A stretch of DNA of 5,958 bases, taken from NCBI GenBank assembly GCA_030596145.1, contig JAUVKS010000130.1, positions 1-5,958 on the forward strand, read 5' to 3'. Position numbers and translations under genes: made by a program. The notes under the pieces are model-generated. The model was not told the DNA's origin and did no database searches. It worked only from the letters and a program-made list of their open reading frames with translations. This DNA is from Pseudomonadota bacterium (lineage in GTDB: Bacteria > Desulfobacterota > Syntrophia > Syntrophales > JADFWA01). Each line of letters starts with the position of its first letter. The first letter of the stretch is position 1. Of this stretch, positions 1 to 5,139 are shown in pieces.

Positions 1-770
1 TTGTCCTTTATGCTCTTGGTGTTGGCGCCGGATTTTCCGAGCTTGAATACTGTTATGAAAAAAACCTGAAGGTTATACCGACCTTTTCAATTGGCACAAC
101 CTTCGATTTTTTCTGGCACGTCGCAAAAGGGGCAAACATAAACCTGGCCGGCATTCTCCATGGAGAACAGGAATTGATCTTTCACAATGTAATTCCCGTT
201 GAAGGGGCTTTGGTTACCGAAGGGGCGATAACGCATTACTATGACAAAGGTAAAAACAGGGGTGCCCTGGTGGTTGCAGAATGTGATACATTCCATTCAA
301 ATGGCACGAGGCTGTTCACCAGCATCTATAAGCTTTTCGCTCGTTTTGACGGCGGATTCGGCAGTGAAGTGGCACCGAAAAAGGTGGTCACTTTTCCGGA
401 GAAAGCGCCGGATTTTATTGTGGAAGCTTACCCCTCCAATGATCAGAACCTGTTGTATCGACTTACCGGCGATTTTTTCGAGCTGCACGTGGATCCTGAA
501 TTTGCCGGTATGTCCGGTTTTGAAAAACCCATCATGCATGGGGCCTGTGTCATGGGATACGGCTGTCGTGCCCTGATTCAGAAACTTGTACCGGGAAAGC
601 CGGAACACGTAAGGCGCCTTGCCTGCCGCTTTTCTCGTCCCCTGTATCCCGGTGTTCCGATAAAGACACTCATCTGGAAGATGGAAGTGGGAAGGGCGCT
701 GTGGAGGGTAGTGAATGCCGAAAGCGGAGAAGCGGTGATCGATAATGGGGTCATCGAATTTGCAGAGTAA
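1..770 (+). CDS. MaoC-like (R)-specific enoyl-CoA hydratase 2 family protein, 5' partial
   Basis: The reading frame is open from the window edge (first complete codon at position 3) to TAA at 768-770, giving 255 visible residues; the family usually has about 280-290, so roughly 25-35 N-terminal residues are missing. It resembles the double hot-dog hydratase-2 family (hydratase part of MFE-2 and bacterial relatives), which adds water across trans-2-enoyl-CoA. Visible family landmarks: YALGVGAGF near the start, VIPTF, LHGEQ, a DKGK stretch and GGFG in the N-terminal hot dog. The C-terminal hot dog has RLTGD, then LHVDPEFA, GFEKPIMHG and a late YPGVPI. The catalytic Asp (codon 471-473) and His (486-488) keep the standard five-residue spacing. 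The intervening Asn-Pro of the usual GDxNPLH signature is Phe-Glu here. An internal TTG at 174 is not the start, because homology continues upstream. GC is high (about 57-62% in two hand-counted lines). The substrate cannot be told from sequence. Confidence 0.88.
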   Translation, partial: VLYALGVGAGFSELEYCYEKNLKVIPTFSIGTTFDFFWHVAKGANINLAGILHGEQELIFHNVIPVEGALVTEGAITHYYDKGKNRGALVVAECDTFHSNGTRLFTSIYKLFARFDGGFGSEVAPKKVVTFPEKAPDFIVEAYPSNDQNLLYRLTGDFFELHVDPEFAGMSGFEKPIMHGACVMGYGCRALIQKLVPGKPEHVRRLACRFSRPLYPGVPIKTLIWKMEVGRALWRVVNAESGEAVIDNGVIEFAE

Positions 771-773
771 AGG

Positions 774-778
774 GGAGG
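774..778 (+). promoter_or_regulatory. Ribosome binding site of the small membrane protein gene
   Basis: GGAGG inside a purine run sits seven bases before the ATG at 786. It lies in the 15-base gap after the hydratase stop codon, which supports this start and co-transcription of the two genes. Confidence 0.8.
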
Positions 779-785
779 AAAGATT

Positions 786-1292
786 ATGAACGAATGTGAA
801 GGCCAATTGAAGATGCAACATCAATTTACCGATTATCTCTATTGGAATCTGGTTATTGCAGTACCTATTATTACGGCGTGTATAGCCATTTTGAAAAACT
901 CTATTGTGTGGTTTGTATTCTATATTATTGTATGCATTTTCCTTGTTACCCTTGTATACAGATTTTACTGCACGCATTGTCCACATTATATTCGAGGGGT
1001 CAATACCACTAAGTGCATGTTCTTCTGGGGAATTCCAAAATATTTTAAACCACGTCCCGGCTTATTGAACTTATTTGAAAAGGCCATAACTTTCATTGCA
1101 CCCACTATTTTATTATTATTTCCGCTCTATTGGTTGATTTTACAGCCGGGTTTGCTCATTATTTACGTTCTGTCTCTGGCAGTGTTGGGTGCGACAATAA
1201 GAAGGTATGAATGTGGTCGATGCATTTATTTCGATTGTCCGGTGAACCGCGTATCTGAGGAAACAAAGAATCAGCCCTCATCCTCGGACTAA
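786..1292 (+). CDS. Four-helix membrane protein with two cysteine clusters, function unknown
   Basis: This is a 168-residue protein that I do not recognise by name. Four hydrophobic segments are visible, at about residues 18-36, 39-58, 100-119 and 121-138. The loop after helix 2 and the tail after helix 4 are rich in Lys/Arg, so by the positive-inside rule both should be cytoplasmic. Each carries a cysteine cluster: C62-x2-C65 with C77 further on, and C143-x2-C146-x4-C151 followed by PVN. The contexts RFYCTHCPHY and RYECGRCIYF are alike, suggesting the protein arose by duplication of a helix pair plus a CxxC motif. The cysteines could bind zinc or an iron-sulfur cluster, or be redox-active; the sequence does not decide. 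The gene starts 15 bases after the hydratase with a strong ribosome binding site, so it is probably co-transcribed, but a shared function is not shown. It is much more AT-rich than the hydratase (about 30% GC in the 901-960 line). Confidence 0.85.
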   Translation: MNECEGQLKMQHQFTDYLYWNLVIAVPIITACIAILKNSIVWFVFYIIVCIFLVTLVYRFYCTHCPHYIRGVNTTKCMFFWGIPKYFKPRPGLLNLFEKAITFIAPTILLLFPLYWLILQPGLLIIYVLSLAVLGATIRRYECGRCIYFDCPVNRVSEETKNQPSSSD

Positions 1293-1319
1293 AAGAACAG
1301 GGATCTTCAGAATGAGGGC
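1274..1319 (+). repeat. Inverted repeat spanning the stop codon of the membrane protein gene
   Basis: GCCCTCAT at 1274-1281 and its exact reverse complement ATGAGGGC at 1312-1319 form eight-base arms separated by 30 bases, with the TAA stop (1290-1292) in the loop. It could fold in the mRNA 3' end and protect or end the upstream transcript. The long loop and lack of a following T tract argue against an intrinsic terminator. Chance is possible. Confidence 0.3.
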
Positions 1320-1357
1320 ACACATAACAAGCATTATTAACCATTATCAAATTATTT

Positions 1358-1385
1358 TTGACAAATTAACATGAACTGTTATAGA
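1358..1385 (+). promoter_or_regulatory. Predicted sigma70-type promoter of the hom operon
   Basis: A perfect -35 box TTGACA (1358-1363) is followed by a 16-base spacer and TATAGA (1380-1385), four of six matches to TATAAT. The upstream 30 bases are strongly A/T-rich, as for an UP element. Transcription would start around 1391-1393, leaving a leader of about 35 bases, too short for an attenuator peptide or a known riboswitch. It lies in the only sizeable gene-free gap and points at hom, where a new transcription unit is expected. Confidence 0.65.
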
Positions 1386-1414
1386 AGGTTACCACCTGTC
1401 TGAAATCCAGAAAT

Positions 1415-1420
1415 TAGGAG
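1415..1420 (+). promoter_or_regulatory. Ribosome binding site of hom
   Basis: TAGGAG ends six bases before the ATG at 1427. This supports that start, which also places the dinucleotide-binding fold right at the N-terminus, as is normal in this family. Confidence 0.75.
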
Positions 1421-1426
1421 CAGATT

Positions 1427-2746
1427 ATGAAAGAAATATATGTCGGTTTAATCGGCTTTGGCACCGTTGGGACAGGAGTTGTAAAGCTGCTTCAGAGCAG
1501 TGGTCAGCTCCTTGAAAAGCAACTGGGGGCGAAGCTCATTCTAAAGAAGATAGCCGATCTTGATATAACGACCCACAGGGATGTATCGGTCAAAAAGAGT
1601 ATGCTTACAAAAGACGCCAGGGAGATATTGGACGACCCGGAGATATCTATTGTAATAGAACTCATGGGCGGATATGAACCAGCCCGTTCATTCATACTGG
1701 AAGCGATGCGCAAGAAAAAACACATAGTTACAGCAAACAAGGCACTCCTCGCCACTCATGGAAACGAGATATTTGAAGCTGCCGCGGAAGAGGGAGTAGA
1801 CATAGGCTTCGAGGCAAGTGTCGGAGGTACCATTCCGATAATTAAAACTTTAAAGGAAAGCCTTGTAGCTAACAGAATTAAATCCATTTTCGGGATACTG
1901 AACGGAACATCGAATTACATACTCACCAAAATGACAGATGAGGGAAAAGATTTCGGTGCGGTTCTTAAAGAGGCGCAGGAGTTGGGATATGCCGAGGCTG
2001 ACCCGACTTTCGACATAGAAGGAATTGATACTGCTCATAAGCTCGCGCTTACACTGTCCCTTTCTTACGGGAAGCGGGTGAAATTTGATGATATACACAT
2101 TGAAGGAATCTCAACAATAAGTCAGATAGACATAGAATTTGCCAGGGAACTGGGGTACAGGATCAAGTTGCTTGCCATAGCAATTCAAAGGGAAGACTCA
2201 ATTGAAGCAAGGATACACCCTACTATGATTCCCTTTGATCATCTCTTGGCCAATGTGAATAGCAATTTCAATGCGTTCCATATTGTCGGTGATGCCGCTG
2301 ACTCCGTCTTCCTGTATGGTCAGGGTGCAGGAATGATGCCCACAGCGAGTGCGGTGGTGGGTGATCTGATCGATATTTCGAGAGATATTTTAAAGGGAAT
2401 ATCAAGAAGAGTTCCGTTACGTTCCCGTCGTGAGGATATTATTGAAGATATCAGGTTAATGCCCATGGACGATATCATAACGAACTACTATTTCAGATTC
2501 TCAGCTGTAGATCGTCCCGGTGTACTATCCAGGATATCCGGAATTTTAGGCGAAAATGACATAAGTATTGCCTCCGTTATTCAGAAGGGGAGGACACAAG
2601 ACGCCTATGGTGCCGTCCCGATAGTGATGACGACCCACGAATCTAAGGAGAAGAATGTTCAGAAGGCATTGAAGGAGATGGGCGAGGTCGATATCGTGAA
2701 GGGAGAAACCATACTGATCAGAATAGAGGATGACAAGCTGAAATGA
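1427..2746 (+). CDS. hom: Homoserine dehydrogenase with C-terminal ACT domain
   Basis: This cytoplasmic enzyme reduces L-aspartate 4-semialdehyde to L-homoserine with NAD(P)H, at the branch to threonine and methionine. The 439-residue product has the normal length of the monofunctional form and no aspartokinase part. Residues 1-130 are the Rossmann domain with GFGTVG at 10-15 and the TANKAL motif holding Lys105. The catalytic and dimer domain follows, with EASVGGTIPII from 129, NGTSNYI at 159-165 and GYAEADPTFDIEG at 187-199. Glu190, Asp201 and Lys205 match the conserved catalytic region. Residues of about 354-434 form an ACT domain (starting near FRFSAVDRPGVLSRI), which in this family commonly mediates feedback by threonine. 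The stop codon overlaps the next start (ATGA, 2743-2746), indicating translational coupling with the putative homoserine kinase. A predicted promoter lies about 40-70 bases upstream. Confidence 0.97.
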   Translation: MKEIYVGLIGFGTVGTGVVKLLQSSGQLLEKQLGAKLILKKIADLDITTHRDVSVKKSMLTKDAREILDDPEISIVIELMGGYEPARSFILEAMRKKKHIVTANKALLATHGNEIFEAAAEEGVDIGFEASVGGTIPIIKTLKESLVANRIKSIFGILNGTSNYILTKMTDEGKDFGAVLKEAQELGYAEADPTFDIEGIDTAHKLALTLSLSYGKRVKFDDIHIEGISTISQIDIEFARELGYRIKLLAIAIQREDSIEARIHPTMIPFDHLLANVNSNFNAFHIVGDAADSVFLYGQGAGMMPTASAVVGDLIDISRDILKGISRRVPLRSRREDIIEDIRLMPMDDIITNYYFRFSAVDRPGVLSRISGILGENDISIASVIQKGRTQDAYGAVPIVMTTHESKEKNVQKALKEMGEVDIVKGETILIRIEDDKLK

Positions 2747-3972
2747 AGTACATTATACTACTTGGCGATGGGATGGCTGGTTACCCCCTGAAAGAGCTGG
2801 GGGATAAAACAACCCTGGAAGTTGCAAAAATTCCCAATATGGACAGGATTGCAAGCGAGGGAACACTGGGAATGATAGACACCATCCCGGAGGGATTCCC
2901 TCCGGGAAGCGATGTGGCAAACCTCTCAGTTCTCGGCTACGATCCGGAAAAATGCTACACAGGACGCGCGCCCTTAGAAGCAGCAAGTATGGGGGTGAAA
3001 CTCGACCATGATGATGTGGCCTTTCGATGCAATCTGGTAACACTCGGATCAGGAGAGGAACCCGTAATGGAAGACTTCACCGCCGGGCACATAACATCCG
3101 AAGAAGCAAGGGAAATAATCCACGACATAGATTCCGAACTTGGATCCGACATCTCCAAATTTTACCCCGGAGTGAGTTACAGGCACCTGTTTATCTGGAA
3201 AGGCGGCCCGACCTCTATTGTTGCAACCCCCCCACATGATATCAGCGGCAGGATAATTAAAAATTATCTTCCGAAGGGAAATGGTTCCACAAAGTTGAAC
3301 AGACTTATGCAACTTTCACGGAAAATCTTAAAAGATCATCCTGTTAACAGGGCGCGTACAGAAAATGGCAAAAACCCGGCCAATTCGATCTGGCTCTGGG
3401 GACAGGGAAGGGCGCCCAAAATGGATCTCCTGACTAAAAAGTACAACTTAAAGGGCGGGATCATATCCGCCGTTGATCTTTTGAACGGCATCGGGCTTTA
3501 CGCGGGGCTTGAGGTTATTCACGTCGATGGCGCCACAGGTTACATAGATACCAATTACGTTGGAAAGGCCCAGAAGGCTCTTGAGGCATTGAAAGAAAGG
3601 GACTTCATTTTTATACACGTTGAGGCCCCCGACGAGATGGGGCATGAAGGAAATATTGAGGGCAAGATCAAGGCCATTGAAGATTTTGATGAGAAGGTTG
3701 TGGGTACCGTTTTAAATGAGATTCACACATTGGGCGCATTCAAGATTATGGTACTGAGCGACCATCCAACTCCAATCAGTCTCAGGACACATTCTTCAGA
3801 TCCGAGCCCCTTCGCTGTGCTCTCTTCTGTCGATGGAGAGAACCTCGGAAACAGCAAATCCTACGGGGAAACATCAGCAAAAAATGGGGGCATTTTAGTA
3901 TCTCCCGGTCATTTGTTAATCGATTACTTTATAAATAACTGGAGGGGATTTATTGAGCAAAATCGTGGTTAA
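2743..3972 (+). CDS. apgM: ApgM-type phosphoglycerate mutase family protein, putative homoserine kinase
   Basis: The 409-residue product belongs to the archaeal-type cofactor-independent phosphoglycerate mutase branch of the alkaline-phosphatase superfamily. Some members interconvert 2- and 3-phosphoglycerate; a bacterial subset is annotated as proposed homoserine kinase in genomes without ThrB. The two-metal active site is complete: GDG with Asp9, the nucleophile Ser56 in PGSDVANLS, the TGRAPLEAA motif (73-81), Asp297 and His301 in DEMGHEG, Asp340-His341 in SDHPTP, and His350 in RTHS. WGQG is at 219-222. Its start overlaps the hom stop by four bases (ATGA), so translation is probably coupled, and this favours a job in the same pathway, i.e. 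homoserine to O-phosphohomoserine. The mutase activity remains possible, because sequence motifs alone do not separate the two. The 3' end overlaps the thioesterase start by 20 bases. A perfect palindrome lies at 2885-2907 just before the Ser56 codon. Confidence 0.92.
   Translation: MKYIILLGDGMAGYPLKELGDKTTLEVAKIPNMDRIASEGTLGMIDTIPEGFPPGSDVANLSVLGYDPEKCYTGRAPLEAASMGVKLDHDDVAFRCNLVTLGSGEEPVMEDFTAGHITSEEAREIIHDIDSELGSDISKFYPGVSYRHLFIWKGGPTSIVATPPHDISGRIIKNYLPKGNGSTKLNRLMQLSRKILKDHPVNRARTENGKNPANSIWLWGQGRAPKMDLLTKKYNLKGGIISAVDLLNGIGLYAGLEVIHVDGATGYIDTNYVGKAQKALEALKERDFIFIHVEAPDEMGHEGNIEGKIKAIEDFDEKVVGTVLNEIHTLGAFKIMVLSDHPTPISLRTHSSDPSPFAVLSSVDGENLGNSKSYGETSAKNGGILVSPGHLLIDYFINNWRGFIEQNRG
2885..2907. 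repeat. Perfect 23-base palindrome inside apgM
   Basis: Arms TCCCGGAGGGA (2885-2895) and TCCCTCCGGGA (2897-2907) are exact reverse complements around a single central T. In RNA this gives a ten-pair, mostly G-C stem with an ATT loop. It encodes the conserved PEGFPPG stretch ending right before the catalytic Ser56, so protein constraint may explain part of it; the exact symmetry depends on codon choice. Confidence 0.75.
3941..3947 (+). promoter_or_regulatory. Ribosome binding site deciding a TTG start for the thioesterase
   Basis: GGAGGGG inside the last codons of apgM ends five bases before TTG at 3953. No ATG lies in a suitable place: the first in-frame ATG encodes Met18, after the catalytic Asp. 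This site therefore fixes TTG as the start. Confidence 0.8.
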
Positions 3973-4378
3973 AATAAGGGTAATTTACGCCGATACGGAT
4001 GCCATGGGCATCGTTTACCATGCAAATTATCTCAAGTGGTTTGAGATAGGACGGACGGAATTACTACGGAAAACGGGCATTGTGTATGCGGAGCTGGAAT
4101 CGACAGGATATAACCTGCCATTGACCCAGGTTTACTGCCACTATCTCGCGCCGGCAAAATATGATGACATTATCCTGGTTGAGACGGAAATTGAATATCT
4201 CAAGATGGCGAGTATAAAGTTTAATTACACAATTTGGGACGAAAAAAAAGAAAAGACCCTGGTTGAGGGATACTCCGTTCATGCCTTTACGAATAACGAA
4301 GGGAAAATAGTAAAGACTCCAAAAGATATTGGTGAAAAGATAAAAGGGCAGATAAACAAGGCGCAGGGTAAAAAATAG
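3953..4378 (+). CDS. YbgC/4-hydroxybenzoyl-CoA thioesterase family acyl-CoA thioesterase
   Basis: This is a single hot-dog domain protein of 141 residues, the usual length for the YbgC/4HBT family, which hydrolyses acyl-CoA thioesters in the cytoplasm. The signature is YADTDAMGIVYHANY at residues 12-26. Asp16, the second Asp of DTD, matches the catalytic aspartate of Pseudomonas 4-hydroxybenzoyl-CoA thioesterase, and His23 is conserved in the YbgC branch. The start is TTG with a strong ribosome binding site, and the gene overlaps the end of apgM by 20 bases, consistent with coupled translation. The usual YbgC neighbours of the Tol-Pal operon are absent here. Because iorA follows one gene later, an aryl-CoA or other acyl-CoA substrate is conceivable, but the preference cannot be read from sequence. 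An A8 run lies at 4242-4249. Confidence 0.9.
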   Translation: MSKIVVKIRVIYADTDAMGIVYHANYLKWFEIGRTELLRKTGIVYAELESTGYNLPLTQVYCHYLAPAKYDDIILVETEIEYLKMASIKFNYTIWDEKKEKTLVEGYSVHAFTNNEGKIVKTPKDIGEKIKGQINKAQGKK

Positions 4379-4410
4379 ACATAAAGAGAGCTTTGAAAAA
4401 TTAAGGAAAT

Positions 4411-4416
4411 AGGAGA
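4411..4416 (+). promoter_or_regulatory. Ribosome binding site of the TPR protein gene
   Basis: AGGAGA ends six bases before the ATG at 4423. The 44-base gap after the thioesterase shows no terminator hairpin and no convincing promoter, so read-through is likely. Confidence 0.7.
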
Positions 4417-4422
4417 AACTAA

Positions 4423-5094
4423 ATGGCGAATAAAATCAAAAAAAAGGATCTGAAAAAACCTGATGAGTTCCAAACGATTTCCTGGAAAATTATAGGGTAT
4501 ATGTCTGAAAACAAAGGTAAGTTTTTACTCATTTTAGGAATTCTTCTTTTCTTCGTCCTTTCTTCATCTGGATGGTATCTTTATGGGTTAAACTACGAAA
4601 AAAAAGCTCAGAAAATGTATTCATTAGCTTTAGATTCCTATGACAATACCAGTAGAGTATCTTCGAATACTATCGAGCTCTTTGAAGAGCTTGTGAAAAA
4701 ATATCCGAATAGCAGTGCGGCAACAAATGCCCTTTATAGTCTGGGGAATATTTACTTCAATATTAATGAAATAGATGAATCGATCAATGCATATAATAAA
4801 TATATCGAAAAACCAAAAGAGTGCAACGATCTGGTAGCTCTTGCCTATATAGGGCTGGGCTACTGTTATGAGGCAAAGGGAAGCTTCACAAAAGCCCTGG
4901 AATCACTTGATAATTCCATTGAATATAGCATGGGTAGCTCTTATGAAGGAATAATTTACAGGAATATGGCAAGAATCTATGAGGAGAATAATAATCCCCA
5001 AAAGGCTATCGAATATTATAAAAAGGCACTGAAACTAACAACCGATCCGTTTATGGAAATGCTGGTAATAAGAAAGATAGCCATTCTTGGTTAA
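4423..5094 (+). CDS. Membrane-anchored tetratricopeptide repeat (TPR) protein
   Basis: The 223-residue product starts with a very basic, Lys-rich segment (residues 1-33), then one hydrophobic helix (about 34-55), then an all-helical repeat region. The basic N-terminus suggests it stays in the cytoplasm with the TPR region across the membrane, a single-pass type II layout like YfgM. No signal peptidase site is evident. TPR-like repeats can be seen at about residues 66-95 (weak), 100-131 (SLGNIYFN), 138-171 (GLGYCYEAKGSFTKALESL) and 175-206 (NMARIYEENNNPQKAIEYY). Such repeats bind proteins; the partner is unknown. YfgM-type proteins assist envelope folding, and I infer only a similar scaffold role. 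The gene is AT-rich (25-37% GC in three hand-counted lines) and has two A8 runs (4438-4445, 4598-4605). It sits between the thioesterase and iorA on the same strand, 44 and 45 bases from each. Confidence 0.85.
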   Translation: MANKIKKKDLKKPDEFQTISWKIIGYMSENKGKFLLILGILLFFVLSSSGWYLYGLNYEKKAQKMYSLALDSYDNTSRVSSNTIELFEELVKKYPNSSAATNALYSLGNIYFNINEIDESINAYNKYIEKPKECNDLVALAYIGLGYCYEAKGSFTKALESLDNSIEYSMGSSYEGIIYRNMARIYEENNNPQKAIEYYKKALKLTTDPFMEMLVIRKIAILG

Positions 5095-5127
5095 GTATAT
5101 AAAACACCACTCTACAGTATTGTAAAC

Positions 5128-5132
5128 AGGAG
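5128..5132 (+). promoter_or_regulatory. Ribosome binding site of iorA
   Basis: AGGAG ends seven bases before the ATG at 5140. This favours that start over the in-frame ATG at 5152 (Met5), which would lie 19 bases away. Confidence 0.7.
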
Positions 5133-5139
5133 ATAACAC

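Noticed and set aside
297..986. Long minus-strand reading frame opposite the hydratase and membrane protein genes
   Set aside because: It crosses two well-supported + strand genes, shows no recognisable domain, and has no plausible ribosome binding context, so it is an antisense shadow.
1274..1319. Intrinsic transcription terminator after the membrane protein gene
   Set aside because: The eight-base inverted repeat is exact, but the loop is 30 bases and no T tract follows the second arm. I kept it only as a low-confidence repeat.
1386..1397. Short AGGT/ACCT inverted repeat near the predicted transcription start as a repressor operator
   Set aside because: Arms of four bases are expected often by chance, and there is no second copy or known matching regulator motif.
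3227..3233. C7 run in apgM as a phase-variation tract
   Set aside because: It encodes the Pro pair of the TPPHD segment in an intact gene for core metabolism. Seven bases is short for contingency loci, and no switching logic is apparent.
3953..5094. Remnant of a Tol-Pal operon (ybgC plus TPR-containing ybgF/cpoB)
   Set aside because: The TPR protein has an N-terminal Lys-rich stretch and membrane anchor instead of a signal peptide and CpoB-like coiled coil, and no tolQRAB or pal sequence is present.
5087..5116. Separate promoter for iorA (TTGGTT with TCTACA at 18 bases)
   Set aside because: Both boxes are weak matches and overlap the end of the TPR gene. Read-through transcription explains iorA expression without it.
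5113..5124. TACAGTATTGTA as an operator upstream of iorA
   Set aside because: The near-palindrome has only four perfect base pairs on each side, lies in AT-rich sequence, and matches no regulator I can name with confidence.
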